A stretch of 64,000 bases of DNA from Cephalotus follicularis (GCA_001972305.1 BDDD01000314.1:682001-746000); one strand, 5' to 3'. Counted from the first letter of the stretch, positions 33,931 to 46,769 are shown. Notes: a model not told the origin generated them from the letters alone. Numbers and translations are program-made.

Positions 33931-36069
33931 ATAATTTGAAAGCAGTAAAATTTCAAAGTTAACTCTAAACAAAAATCTTAAGCCATACATCAGTTTAAAC
34001 ATTCTTTGAAATCACATATGAACTTTCATAAAAATCAAATCCATAACTTTCAAAACGTATGTCAAACTTTTCAAAACATAAGTTCCATACTGAGCCACAT
34101 AACATATCACATATCAGATCACACATCTGATCACATATGGCAAGGGAGTAGCTAATTCCACATGCCCACTAGAATTAAAGTGTACGGCACTACACAGTCA
34201 ATTCTCACATATCATATATAAGATCAACCATCTGATCACATATTTGAGCATTCACTAGATCACATATCAAACTAGAATCGATTCATTCGCCTCTATCAAA
34301 CATAGCGGATCCATAAATCCACCTCATGGGATTTATTCATACACTCATAGACGTCGTAGTCTAATCACACCGCTACGGAAGTGTCACGTCCCCGTGCCAG
34401 GCCCACGACGTGCCTATGGTACGCCCCATAGGTGGGTACAATACTCAGTATTCAAGCATTTAGAAAACATCGATTTATCAAAATCAATTTAAAAACACAT
34501 ATATCGTTCACAATGATAACATACATTTCATAACATATCGTACCATTTCATATCACATGTATAAAGTCAGAATCATTTAAAATGTCAAACCAACTTTAAA
34601 TTCGAAACGTATCAAAACCATGAAACATTATCGATTTCATAAATGAACAAGCATATCAAAAATGTTTCAGTTCGAAATATCAGATAGCCAGGGAACAGAA
34701 AATCCGTACATATCCCTTAGGCAATAAAACAGGTTTTATTCAATCAAAAACCGATCGATGATAACCAAGAAATGAGATCCATACCAAATACAGAATTTGA
34801 AATTATCTCGAATAAAATCAGAAGGATAGCCAAGAAAGAAGGACATCCATACTTCATTTACTAAAACAAAACCGAATTTATCCCAACAATACCGAAGGAG
34901 ATATCAAGGAACGAAACATCCGTACAAAAATAACACCGAATCCATTTAAACAAAACCGATAGAGAAATCCAAAGCAAAGAGAATCCGTACAATAACGAAA
35001 GATAAAGCTGAAATTTATTCATTAACAAACCAGTAGAAGGGTATAAAAGAAAGAGTTATCTGTACATTATTCATAAAGTAAAACTATCTTTTTACTATAA
35101 AAACAGTAGGAGGGTGTCAAGAAACGAAAATCCGTACCTCATGCGATCACCAAAATAACCTCAAGAACATACACCGAGACTTCTCTAGACCGCTCATCGG
35201 TTGTTGCAATTATCTAACAGAAATAAAATCGTTCTCATAAGAACTTGAAATAAAATCAGACCTCAACTCATGGGTCATTGTACACTAATCATGATCATAT
35301 AAGATAATAATACGTTTAATACGTCTAATTCGTAGAAGTCTCATCTAAACATATATTCGAATTCACTAAGGTAAGTCCAATTTGTCCAATCCATCCAATT
35401 CCAAATCATAATACTATTTCGGTTCACAATATCGTAAAACGATTACATAAATATATAACTCAACCGAAATCAGAATGTAACGGAGAAGAGTTCAGAGTTT
35501 ACCGAAAGCAGTCAAAACAGAGCATAGAGCCATAATCACATCGCGGAACTGGAGTGGATCACACCTGTGCGAAGAGCGGAGTCGGAAACTGTCCAAAAAT
35601 TCTCGCCGGAGGGTCGCCGGCGCGTGGGCTCACGCGCCGCCGCTGGCCGGCGTGTGTCTATCACGGGTCGTCGGTCAGTAGCCGTGAGGGTCCGATCTTG
35701 ACCGTTTGAGGCCGGTGATTCCATATCTGGGGCACGTTTGCCTCAGCGTCGCTTCCTTTGGTCAGAACGAACACTTTTGATCGCGGCTTGACTATGTCGT
35801 CAATCTACTTTTCCGGCGTCGCCAAGGGTCGGGGCTGGTCGGGTTCGCTTCATCTCATCGCCAGGATGCCGAATATGTGATTGCCTTGTCGTGCTGATCA
35901 CCAGAACGGGAGAATCGACACCAAACAGGTCCGGGAGAGAGAAGGCGTCGCGCACGCCGCTGGAGACGTCGGCCGGTGCAGGGGTTGGGTGCGGTGGACT
36001 CAGGACGTTGCGGGGGTTCGACCGGTGTCTTCACTGACGCCATATCGGTACCGAAGGCGATGGCAGCAG

Positions 36070-36150
36070 GTGAGAGGGGAGAGAGAACGGGAGAGAGAGA
36101 GAGATGGCCGGGAGAGAGAGAGAGAGGGAGAGAGAGAGAGATAGTGGGAG
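36070..36150. repeat. GA microsatellite
   Basis: (GA)n and GAGAGG runs within the solo LTR. Confidence 0.85.
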
Positions 36151-36614
36151 AGAAACAAATTTTAACACAAAATAGGGTTTTCTTTTTGTAAAAAATGCTG
36201 AAAATTGTTTTTATCAAGTAAATAAAAAGCCAAAATATGCATACTCTTGCTATTAAAAACCCACCAGGCTTAGGTTAAAACCCACTTAGCCCAACCAAAA
36301 GCAAAACAAACCGAAAAAGGGTAGTCCACAAATCGAAAAAAAAATCGACAACCCACACGAAACAAATCGAAAAGCCCAAAAATTCTATACGGAAAAACGG
36401 GATATTACAATGTAAGTCTCGGATTTTTTTGTATGTACGTAATGGTATGCATTTTGTTTGTATTTATATAGTATTGTACGATATCGTATGTATGGATGGC
36501 ATGGATTGTATATGATATATACTATTTTCCACTTTTATGTATGTTGACGGGTTGTGGGGGTTCAGTAGAACCTAAACGTGGATTATATTATTTTAGCCTA
36601 AAGGAGCCTGTATC

Positions 36615-36623
36615 TATATATAG
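36615..36623 (+). promoter_or_regulatory. TATA box
   Basis: TATATATAG in the context CTATATATAGGAGGC, with a CT-rich start region about 30 bases on. Confidence 0.6.
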
Positions 36624-37139
36624 GAGGCTCAGCTTTTCTATTCTCATATTCACTTCTCATTTCAATTCTAGAGAGAGTGTGGGTTAGAGAGAGCAAGTGG
36701 GCGAAATCAAGCAAGGAGTATTTGGGATCGTGGCAGAGTGTAGAACCTGAAGGGAGAAGCAGTTCAAGGATTAGGGCAGCTTATTCTCCGTTCTCAATCA
36801 ATTTGAGGTAGGTTCTACATATGGTTTGATTTGCATATTATGATGGATTTGTATGATATTATGGTGATGGATAGCTGTATACATGCTAGATGGATGGACT
36901 AGGGTATTTGTTATGGTTAAAATGGATCAATATGGAGTCAACGATAGAATTTAGAGTGTTAGGTTGATAGGCCTAATCTCTTCTGTCTCTAGATTTACGG
37001 ATTACGGGTACGGATATGAAGGGTTAAAACTGTTTTTAACTCGCTATCGACCTTAGGGCACATAGCTACATTTGGATCGAATTTAAACAGATTGAAAAGG
37101 TTTTAAAGTAGATTTTATAGTGGATTTAACAAACTGCCT

Positions 37140-37410
37140 ACTGCTGTCAAACCGTCGATGCTTTGGCTAAGGCGTTGGCGCTTTGATTGCGCAAACCGTT
37201 GACTCTTCCATTTAAGGGGCCGATGCTTAAGGACCAAACCGTCGATGCTTTCGTTAAAGCGTCGACGCTTAATGTGTTATGAAAATTGTTGATGCTTAGT
37301 GAACGTGTTGATGCCTAAGGCCAAATGCCTTAACCGTCGATGCCTAGCATGAAACCGTCGACGCTGAGGCGCTAACTATCGATGCTTTGGACAAAGCGAT
37401 CGACGCTTAG
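37140..37410. repeat. GTCGAC array, GTCGATGCTT form
   Basis: Ten or so copies of CCGTCGATGCTT, GCGTCGACGCTT and related forms. Confidence 0.75.
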
Positions 37411-37689
37411 CGCCCTGTTTCAACTGTTTTTAAATCCCAAATGGTTTTCTCTTAAATTGGATTCAATAGGAAGCCTCCCCAAGGCCTTGTAGCATATGGA
37501 AATCCTCTTTTAACAGCTTTAATCTTCAAATTAACTTTCAAAGTGATTCTTTAAGGGAAAGTTCCAACAAGAGAGTTTTTATACAAATGGTTTTCAAGAA
37601 TGATTAGGACAGGTCAATTGGGACATCTGGACGTGAATATCCTAGTTGAACTTCCTCTCGATTGTTTTCATAACTCCGATAGGGACCAA

Positions 37690-37775
37690 GAAATGGAAAA
37701 TGGTTTTGGAAATGGATATGGAAAATGGTTATGGAAATGGTTACGGAAATGGTTTTGAAAAGGTTTTGACGGAGT
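37690..37775. repeat. ATGGAAATGGTT short repeat
   Basis: Five or so imperfect copies of a 12-base unit. Confidence 0.7.
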
Positions 37776-38067
37776 GGATCCTATGTGATCCTTTATATTA
37801 GGTCCCTATCATTTTTACGGTTATACAGATACATGCTACGGGTATGGTATGGCTATGACTGATGATTATTATGGTTGAGACCTATCGGGATAACCCATTC
37901 ATAATCTTCAGTTCTGTCATATAAATATTATGGGTATAGGCCACATATTATACGGATATGACAATCCTCCCTTTTTGGGTGACCTACGGGCATCACCGCA
38001 TTGTGGATGGATAGGTATGGATATGGTATGGTTATGGTATAGATCACATAGATCTCTTTTACGGGCT

Positions 38068-38120
38068 AGTACCTTCGACACTAGTATTACAGGTTGGTGC
38101 CTTCGGGACTAGCATTACGG
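38068..38120. repeat. Two-copy 27-base repeat
   Basis: GCTAGTACCTTCGACACTAG and TTGGTGCCTTCGGGACTAGC, each followed by ATTAC.G. Confidence 0.6.
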
Positions 38121-38854
38121 TATGGATTATGTGGCCAGTGTTATCCTATGCTACACGCGGTTATTGCACGGAGGGTGCATAGACGTCGGAGGTACTATCT
38201 CAGGCCAGAGAGGCAGAGAAGTACTTGACCCTACGGATTCATTGTTCCCATGGATTGTTATGGATTGTTTATGGAGTGTCTGTAGGCCTACGGCCTTGGA
38301 TGTGTTTAGGACTAGCCAAGTATACCACCGTTTAGGGACGGTTGATATACTGAAGCTGTCCGCAATTAAAATTCATGCATATAACATTCCATGCATATAT
38401 AACTGGGATATATGTTGCATTTCATAGCATATAGTATAGCCTAAGCAGCCATGGGTTACTGACCCATTCTCGGAATGGGTCAGGTACAGGTGAAGCACCT
38501 AAGTGATCAGACGGACCGGATCCCAGCACAGGTTTTCTTGTGGTAGTAGAGTTTCTATCATCTATATTGTATATATGAATTTGGATGTATAAGAGACATT
38601 TGTAATTTCAGCTTTTGACCTGCCAGCTTGTGGCAGCGCTTAAGATATATATTGATGATGCTATGGTTATGGATATGGTCGGGCTTGTCTTTGAATATTG
38701 ATGATTATCTTCCGCATGCAAATGGTATTTAATGTTTTAATCATATGTTTATGTCCATATGTTTATGTCCATATGTCTTTGGTTTAATGTAGAAATCATT
38801 TAAATCATTTTCAGTAGCAAATCGTCGAATTTCAAAATGTTCTGCTGCCCAGAA

Positions 38855-39000
38855 CAGCCGACTGGAATGGGTGGGTAGTCGACTGGACTGAAGAACACAG
38901 TCGACTACCTACATTTTTGGGTTGAGTAGTCGACTGTCACATGATCCAGTCGACTGCCCAGACTGTCCAGTCGACTGGATCCCTGTTCCAGGCGACTGGT
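38855..39000. repeat. GTCGAC array, CAGTCGACTG dialect
   Basis: Five exact GTCGAC cores in this short interval, with CAGCCGACTG and CAGGCGACTG variants. Confidence 0.8.
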
Positions 39001-39903
39001 AGGCCCTGGAATATGCTGTTTTCACCCGTTTTGATTCGTTTGACCCCCGAATCGATCCGAATCTTTTCCAAACTTTTTTGTGAGTCTGTTTAATGCTTCT
39101 AATGTGTTTTAAACTCTTACACATATTATTTTGAATGTCTTTATAGATTGTTGAATTTCAAGTGGATTCCGTTTAAAATTGTCTATTTGTAAGTGCTTTG
39201 CAAGCGCATAAGGTTCAGAATTCTTCATTCCTTGACAAATTCTTACTGTTTCAGTTCTGTTTGAGATTAAAATACAGATTCTGGTTTTATTATCACTCGG
39301 TTATGAATATGCATACCTTGGTTTATAAATTCCGTATGTTCGTGTTTTTGGAAATAAAGTCATTTGATATTTTATGAAGCAAATATTCTGACTTTATGAA
39401 ATCAGTTACGATATGTTTACAAAATGATAATTTTTCTGTATGGATTCTTCGTTTTGACTATTATGTTCCGATATGATTTGAATAAAATCTATTTTATTAC
39501 TTTGTGAATATAGTTAAAGATTACTGGTTTTATTTTGGACATGAGCATGACTTTCACTATCGAGAGTATGTTAAATGGGCATGACTTTCCCTATCGAAAG
39601 TATGCTAATTTTATGAAATGATATGTATATGTTTTGAATTGGTTTTGGAGTAAACCAATATATGAAATGATTTTGATAAATCATTATTTTTGAAATACTA
39701 ANTTTTGAAAGTTTATTGATCCTATGTTTTGGAAAAAGGTACACTTTATGGTTTTCAAAGTTATGAACTTTGTTTATATGTTTTGCCGTGGGCATTTATA
39801 AAACATGTTTAAATTATTTTATTGCTAAGATTTCAGTTTTAAATGTACTTTTTGGAAATCTTCCTGCTTTAAAATATTATTTACTGTTTTATATTCTATA
39901 TTC

Positions 39904-39949
39904 GTACTGAGGTTTGCTCGGCCGCGTTTTTGTTTCCATGCGGCAGGTT
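39904..39949 (+). other. Splice-acceptor-like LTR box
   Basis: Plus strand GTACTGAGGTTTGCTCGG, T-rich run, CATGCGGCAG/GT; the CAG ends at 39946, 299 bases before the LTR end. Confidence 0.55.
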
Positions 39950-40250
39950 ATCAGGAGCAAAGGGGCAATGTGTGATGAGAGTGTCTCCCATATGTCTGAG
40001 GATCGTCTAGTAGCTGATCCTTTTATGTTATGTGGTCATAGTGGAACCCGATAATTAAGCAATGTGTTATTTCAGTTTATGACTTTTGGATTTTGGATAA
40101 GTCTCAGTTATGATCAGTTTTTATATGTTATGAATAGGCTTTAAACCATCACGTTTTTAATAAAGATGAACCTTTTAACATGATATGATCTGTTTAGTTT
40201 TGGTATTACGCACTGTGGCGACTCCCATAGATCGGGGGTGTTACAGTCTA

Positions 40251-40262
40251 TGGTATCAGAGA
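40251..40262 (+). other. Primer binding site (iMet tRNA)
   Basis: TGGTATCAGAGA, five bases after the LTR end. Confidence 0.9.
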
Positions 40263-40371
40263 ATAGGCTTTGTTCCTTAGAAGACCTAACTAGGTTTGAC
40301 CTGTGAGATTGGGTAGACTTGGGTTAGGACTGTTCTGTTATGTTTCGGTCTTTCTGATATGTTTTCTGTCT

Positions 40372-42745
40372 TGGTTTTGTGTTATATGATACTGGATCGA
40401 CACACTCGGTTGTGGCAAAGTCTTTTGTTCGGCATCTTGGGATGCCTTCGCAATTGTTTTATCCAGCTTTGGTTCTCTCTACCCCTATGGTGACATCTGT
40501 TGTGATATCTGAGTGTTTTTATGCTTGTCCTATTGTTTTTGATGATCGAATTCTTGATGCGAATCTTTTTCCTATGGATATGTATGTTTTCGATATGATT
40601 TTGGGGATGGATTGGTTGGAGCGCCATCGGGCTACGATTGATTGTCATGCTCGGAGGGTTCTGTTCGGAGATGTGGATCGACCTGATTTTATTTATCAGG
40701 GTTCACGGCCTATGAAAGATGTTAAGGTTATATCTGTTATGAAAGCTCAGAAGTTAGTAGCTAAGGGCGCCGAAGGGTTTCTAGCTGTGGTGAAGGATGT
40801 TTCAAGGGACGAGTCTAGCCTTGACGATTATCCTGTGGTTAGAGAATTTTCTGATGTGTTTCCGGAGGAGTTACCGGGTTTGCCACTGCAACGGGAAGTA
40901 GAGTTTACCATTGAACCCATTCCTGGGTCGGCATCTATATCTAAAGCACCGTATAGGATGGCACTGCTTGAGTTGCAAGAGCTGATTTAGCTGGTTACTA
41001 TAGGCGGTTCGTTGAAGGCTTCTCCTCTATAGCCTTGCCACTAACTCAGCTTATGAGGAAGGGAGCGAAGTTTGTGTGGAATGATGAACGGGAGGCAAGT
41101 TTTGAGAAGCTGAAGAACGGTCTTGTGTCTGCACCAATTCTCCGTTTACCGTCTGGGTCGGGAGGATATCAAATTTTCAGCGATGCTTCTAAGAAGGGTT
41201 TGGGATGTGTTCTGATGCAGCACGGTCATGTGATAGCTTATGCTTCGAGACAGTTGAATCCTTATGAGGTAAACTATCCTACGCATGATCTTGAGTTGGC
41301 AGCGGTAGTGTTCGCATTAAAGATTTGGAGGCACTACTTGTACGGAGAAACTTGTGACGTCTTTACCGATCATAAGAGTCTCAAGAACATCTTTACGCAG
41401 AAAGAGTTGAATATGCGTCAGAGAAGGTGGTTAGAACTTCTGAAAGACTATGATTTCAACATTCAGTACCATCCTGGTAAAGCAAATGTGGTAGCTGATG
41501 CTCTAAGTTGAAAGAGTTCTGGCAGTGTAGCGGCTTTGCTTACTCAGCCGCAGTTGATAGCTGATATGGAACGGATGGATTTACATTTGTATGTTCGGGG
41601 TTCTGAAGGTTGTATTGCGGCGATGAATGTTGAGCCTACTCTTGTATCTCGGATTAAGAGAGCTCAGAGTGACGATGGTGAGCTTTGGGCCTTAGTCCAG
41701 AATGTCAAAAAGGGTAAGCAATCAGAATTCCGTTCGGATGAGCATGGTGTGATATGGCTGGGTAATCGGTTGTGTGTTCCATCAGATTCTTCTATCAGAG
41801 ATGCTGTTTTGTCAGAGGCACACAGTTCTCCATTTTCTATACATCCGGGTTCTACGAAAATGTATAGAGACTTGAAGAAGAATTTTTGGTGGAATTGAAT
41901 GAAAAAGGATGTGGCGGAGTACGTTGGGAAGTGTTTGATCTGTCAGCAGGTAAAGATTGAACACCAGCGTGCTAGTGGTTTGCTACAGCCCTTGGAGGTT
42001 CCGGTTTGGAAATGGGAAAGTATATCGATGAACTTCGTTACGGGTTTGCCGAGAACTTTCAGGAAGCATGATGCTATCTGGGTAGTAGTGGATCGATTGA
42101 CGAAATCGGCTCACTTCTTGACTATCCGAGAAGCCTTTTCTGTTGACCGTTTGGCTGAGGTGTTTCGGCAGGAGATAGTGAGACTACATGGGACTCCGGT
42201 ATCCATTGTTTCGGATAGGGATCCTCGTTTCACATCACGGTTTTGGAAAGGGTTTCAGAAGGCTTGGGGTACTAGGCTCAGTTACAGTACAGCTTTTCAT
42301 CCACAGACAGATGGGCAGACTGAGAGGACCATCCAGACATTAGAGGATATGTTGAGGTCTTGTGCTTTGGAGTGGACTGGGAGCTGGGATGAGTATTTGA
42401 GCTTAGTGGAGTTTGCCTACAATAACAGTTGGCATGCTAGTATCGGTATGGCTCCATTTGAGGCTCTGTATGGGAGGCAATGTCGTGCTCCGACATGTTG
42501 GGACGAAGTTGGAGAGCGAGTTATAGAGGGACCTGAGCTAGTACAGATCACTACGGAGAAAGTGGCTATAGCAAGGGAGAGATTGAAAACGGCTCAATCT
42601 CGACAGAAGAGTTATGCGGACAGACATCGGAGGAACTTGGAGTTCAAGGTCGGTGAACATGTGTTCTTGAAAGTTTCACCTTGGAAAGGAGTCCGACGTT
42701 TTGGGCTGAAAGGAAAGTTGAGTCCGCGGTTTATCGGGCCTTATT
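40372..42745 (+). pseudogene. Element B pol with gag and RT core deleted
   Basis: The leader runs straight into the protease ([15 protein letters not shown]), so all of gag with its knuckles is gone. The frame continues to [12 protein letters not shown]. It then jumps at 40985-40993 to [13 protein letters not shown], removing about 220 codons relative to element A, including both RT catalytic motifs. RNase H follows (YSDAS-type [20 protein letters not shown]), then integrase (KCLICQQVK, DAIWVVVDRLTKSAHF, SIVSDRDPRFTSRFW, YNNSWHASIGMAPFEALYG). Stops lie at 41509-41511 and 41896-41898. The frame ends at SPRFIGPY, where an LTR of element C is joined. Less decayed in integrase than element A. Confidence 0.93.
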
Positions 42746-43035
42746 TATTAAATCGTCGTTTCCTCTTTTGTTCCTTTCTTCACAATAATGTAACCTCCCC
42801 TTTTATTATTTGGTCGGGGCTCCATATGTTATGCATTTTTGGTATCGATTACTCCAAATAGCCTATTTAATAAACACGACGACAATACTATTATGGGGCC
42901 TTATAATTGCAGGCATTCCTTACGCAATATCTTTTATTGCTTTGGGCCTCTATTGGAATTTATTACAGTGATATAGTATGCCATAATCTTCAGCAATTAT
43001 CTATACAATAATTACAATAAATTCGGGGCATTACA
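42746..43035 (-). mobile_element. Element C 3' LTR, truncated
   Basis: The end GGGGCATTACA and preceding 290 bases match 48760-49046 and 49857-50140. In the sense direction this is the LTR start, and the polypurine tract GAGGAGGGGAGGA (43036-43050, minus) is adjacent. The rest is deleted into element B. Confidence 0.85.
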
Positions 43036-43050
43036 TCCTCCCCTCCTCAG

Positions 43051-44640
43051 AGAAATCTTGTCCCAAGATTCACTAGGTTAAACGTGTGAATATACAATGT
43101 TCTCATATCTTTTACACGCTTCCACATGACTTCATCTTAGGGTCCATGGTGCTTCCATAGCTCTTAATCCGAGCGGAGCTCTTGTTCAACATCCCCAATA
43201 GCAGAGGCTGGTCCTACGACAAACCTCTGGCCGATAGCATAGGCTCTGCCCTGCACGGTAGGTGCCAAACCCATGGGTTGTTTGCCTTGGTCTCCCTGTC
43301 CAGTAGGAGGTGAACTAGTACGAGGGTGCCTTTGATGTTGCGGTCAGGAACCACTTCCCTGCTGGAAACCTCTTGGTGATCTAGCCGAACTCTGGCCTAG
43401 CTGATTCCCAGAGTCATACCTGTTACGAGGGCACTCCGCTTCCATGTGGTCCATAGATCCGCACACCATGCAGCTGCTGTCCTTCCACCAACAATCATCT
43501 GAAACATGATTTGTGCATTGACAATATATACACGGACTAGGAGGAGCCTGTCCACTACCACTGGCAAGCCTCTGTTGACTTCGTTGCGATGATGGGTCCT
43601 GTTGTCTCCGTCGAGCATTACGACCTAGTCTCCCCTGCTGGGAACCTCAAAACTATCTTCCCAATCTTGAGAAGTCGGATGGACTATCAATGCTCTGAGG
43701 AGATCTACTCTGACTTGGGTTGCTACTGTCTCTAGACTTATGGGATTTATTACTACTCCCTGGACTCCTTCTTGTTTGCCGACCTGAAGAAGATGGTGTC
43801 TTGTAATCATTCTGGATTCTCAAATTACGCAGCTGATCCATTATTAACTCAATCTCCCTGGCTCTACTAGCTATCTCTGGAAAAGATCTCAATCGCTGCG
43901 GTACCAGCTTGAACCTAATATCTGGTCTCAATCCCTTTACGAACTTCTTAAGCCTTTGAGCTTCCGAGTTAACCATGTGAGGAGCAACTCTAGCCAGTTC
44001 AATGAACTTGGCTTCATACTGAAGTACTGTCATATTTCCTTGGGTCAAAGCAAGGAATTCCACTTCCATCCTATCAGTCTTTATTTCGGGAAAATATTTC
44101 TCATTAAATTCTTTCATAAACAAGTTCCAAGACCTATGCACCCCTAATTCTTCCCAAGAAGATTTAACCATTCTCCACTAGTGTTCTGCCTCACCTTGTA
44201 GCATATAAGAGGAAAAGGAAATTTTGTCCCCATCTGAACATCCCCAAACATCAAAGATATTCTCAATCTACATTATCCATCTGTCAGAAGACATAGCATC
44301 TGGATCTCCCGTAAAGATTGGAGGTCACAACTTTAAAAGCCGCACAAAGTGATTCTCCCTCTGAGAAGGCATATCAATAGATCTCCTCGTCATTTCCGCA
44401 CGCCTAGTTGATCTTACTGCAGGAGTCTGTTTGGGTGCTTCTATTGCACGCCTCACTGGTCTTTCAATAGGAGTTTCCTCGGCGGTAGCTCCGTGACACC
44501 GCATAAATGTATTCAGTCGAACCATCATAGAACGCACCTCTCTCAAAAGTCCTCTGGATTCTTCTCGGGCAGGAGCAACATTCTCTGCTTCTTGAGCTGC
44601 ACTTTCTTCTACTGCAGCTCTGGTGGATCAAGTCCGTCTA
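43051..44640 (-). pseudogene. Element C gag (Ty3/gypsy)
   Basis: Read leftward: an N-terminal part with RPVRRAIEAPKQTPAVRS; the gag core with FTGDPDAMSSDRWIM, WNLFMKEFNEKYFPEIKTDR, FLALTQGNMTVLQYEAKFIE, LRPDIRFKLVP; a basic Ser-rich linker. Two CCHC knuckles follow (CIYCQCTNHVSDDC and CMVCGSMDHMEAECP). Several stops and frame changes, for example near 44330, 44170 and 43640, make it a pseudogene. The sequence then runs to the polypurine tract; protease, RT and integrase are absent. The gag differs clearly from A and B, so it is another gypsy lineage. Confidence 0.88.
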
Positions 44641-44953
44641 ATTATCGGTCTAGCTATTCCTCCTATTGCAGTTCTACTGTGTCTGCCTTCTATATTTCCA
44701 CATTGAATAAGAGACAAAAGAATCAGTCATTGATTTTCAAAATCATAATCCAAGACAATTTAATACAGCCCTCAATCATTATCAATGTTACTCGATATCA
44801 CTGTCAAAATCTTATCCATATCATTAAAATTCCAGGGGACTCGATACGATACTCATTATTATTATGCAACTCCAAATAGCACTTCAATTCAATCAATCAC
44901 TTTCAATTTTAAATCAATAAGGATCCTATATTGGTATATCCAGCATAGTTGCG
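44641..44953 (-). other. Element C leader
   Basis: AT-rich untranslated region between the primer binding site and gag; nothing else seen. Confidence 0.6.
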
Positions 44954-44965
44954 TCTCTGATACCA
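44954..44965 (-). other. Primer binding site (iMet tRNA)
   Basis: Minus strand TGGTATCAGAGA, three bases inside the LTR that starts at 44969. Confidence 0.88.
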
Positions 44966-45360
44966 AGTTGTCATGCCCCGAACCACAAGAGTAAAAACCC
45001 ATAATCAAACGCATGAGATTCCTTCCATTCAGTCATCAGTCATATAAATAATGTACCTCAAAAGTGCTACAATTTAAAACTTAAATCAATCAAATGAAAT
45101 AGCGGAATATCCAATATCACATCAGTGGAAACATCAATTAATATATCAACCCAGCATGGATACCCATTAAAATCATACTCCTAAGATTTCCCAAAAATCG
45201 GACATCAAGTATTCGTTTATAAGACTGTATCCCCCTGTAAAGAAAATCACATTTTATATCCACACTCCCGAAGGAGGAATCAGGAGTTATATACGTTCTA
45301 ATATCTCAAATGATCCGCCTATATCCAATACATCAACACACATGTATAACTTACACTCTG

Positions 45361-46100
45361 TGTCACACCCCGTTTACAATAAACGCAGCATTAAAGCGGT
45401 AAAGGCAATTAACATATAATACAGCTCATGCAAAACCGTGAAATCTTAAAACTTTTCCAAGCATAACAGTTGCGGAAGCATAAAAGAACATAAGCTGTCG
45501 TAACGTGCGTCCTATACCACGCGCTACACAAATACAGGTCATAAAAGTTAATCGCCCAACAACGGAGCGTGAACCAAACGGTACAAGATAACAAATATCC
45601 AATATTACAATCCAAATAACATGATAAATGTTCAACAACCCAAGATAAGAGAAAATAACAAGTCTTCTCTTTAACTCTCCGTGCTTGCTCCATGTCAAGA
45701 CCACTCCATCAATCTGTTACAGTAGGGGGTTAGCCTTTGTCCTCACCCGGCCAAGTCATAACAGTAAGTCGGGATTAACATAATGCATGTCATGATATGA
45801 ATGCATAAATGATGCAGTGCAGTGGAGACCAAATTTATACATATATGAAAATACATATATCAGTACAGTAAAATATCAGTGTTACATATAAAAATATATA
45901 TGTACAGTAACAGTGCAGTAGTAACCCGGCCAGGGCTACGTCAACAATCAGCAATGTCCGTAAAGGACCTCCATTTCTAAGTCCATAACTAGGGTTTGCA
46001 AGCATCTTTTGAGGTTAAAACTCAACATTCTCATTAAATCCAGATTAATGATTACATCATAAATCAAAATATTACATCCAAGAAAATACCGGGCGTTACA
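45361..46100 (-). mobile_element. Short solo LTR, TSD CTCTG
   Basis: TGTCACACCCCG to GGGCGTTACA, flanked by CTCTG at 45356-45360 and 46101-46105; 740 bases. Its first ~600 bases match the start of the 2741-base LTR at 54586, so it is an internally deleted relative that lost the GTCGAC arrays. The CAG/ATTGATG acceptor-like site survives (minus strand, 45714-45716). Confidence 0.92.
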
Positions 46101-46769
46101 CTCTGCCACAAGCCAGCGGATCAAATAATAATCAATAGCAAATCTTATACAGTATTTGTTCATTTACATTTACTACATTTGTACAAGGGTATGTCGGATG
46201 AGATAAATCCTTACACTGCGATTAACCTGGCTGGCCACAGATGCGCGGTACCTGGATCTGAACCTGACTCATTACATTACAATGTAAGGAGTCAGCAGCC
46301 TATGGCTGTGTACAATATACATATGCAGTGAAATGCAAAGAGTGAAGCAGGTATATATGTATGTGTCATGAGGATGCATGATAAACAGGAATGTCAATAA
46401 TATTAAAATAACTCATCAATGTTCAGCAGCCCAAAATTATAGCCATCTCATTCCATGCCCTTAGGCATTCTACTAGGAATCTAGAGGTTGACTACATATA
46501 TATACTATCCCATACCAGCATATATATATATAGTTTACAAATATTCATCTTAGTTCAATCTTAATAGTATACTCTGAGAAATATATAAGGGCTGTCATCA
46601 GCCTCCTCTATCATAGCAACAGAATACAAATGCTCCAACTCTTCTTAGATTCAATACAGGCTCTTTCGACCTTCACTGCATCATTTCAACAGGCCACCAA
46701 CATTCCAAGTCTTCTCGGAACACATAGAGGCTCTTCTTAGCCTTCTCTGCTCAAGAGGGTGGTATGAGC

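Larger units (their letters stand above)
33175..36409 (-). mobile_element. Solo LTR, Ty3/gypsy, TSD ATGTA
   Basis: TGTAACACCCCC to GGGATATTACA, 3235 bases, flanked by ATGTA at 33170-33174 and 36410-36414. It has the acceptor-like box (33509-33554) and hairpin box (34359-34438) but no recognisable GTCGAC array. Instead it has a GC-rich segment at 35560-36060 and a GA-repeat at 36070-36150. Runs of AAACAGTTTACGAA-like sequence at 33560-33930 look like an expanded short repeat. Confidence 0.93.
36415..38740 (+). mobile_element. Probable plus-sense LTR remnant with promoter
   Basis: It contains a TATA box (36615-36623), a purine-rich leader, and a GTCGAC array (37140-37410) written GTCGATGCTT in the sense direction. 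Late in it comes TTACTGACCCATT...CAGG, comparable in place to the box in LTR 14885. The end is cut off by element B near 38740. The start may be the TGTAAGTC at the solo LTR insertion point, but this is unsure. No coding region is recognised. Confidence 0.45.
38740..40245 (+). mobile_element. Element B 5' LTR, truncated
   Basis: It aligns with the reverse complement of the element A LTR from about 20800 on. It contains a CAGTCGACTG array (38855-39000) and the acceptor-like box (39904-39949), and ends GGGGGTGTTACA next to a primer binding site. The first ~1.1 kb of the LTR is missing. One ambiguous base lies at 39702. Confidence 0.85.

Noticed and set aside
36411-36420. TGTAAGTCTC as the certain start of a plus-sense LTR
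   Set aside because: It coincides with the target duplication of the solo LTR and could equally be a splice donor; no opposite end with a matching duplication was found, so it is left open.
38533-38546. TTTTCTTGTGGTAG as the missing CACTA end
   Set aside because: It differs from TTTTCTTGTAGTG at the terminal bases and lies in another LTR-like unit without a matching 3-base duplication.
39702-39702. Single N
   Set aside because: An ambiguous base call in the element B LTR; no biological meaning.
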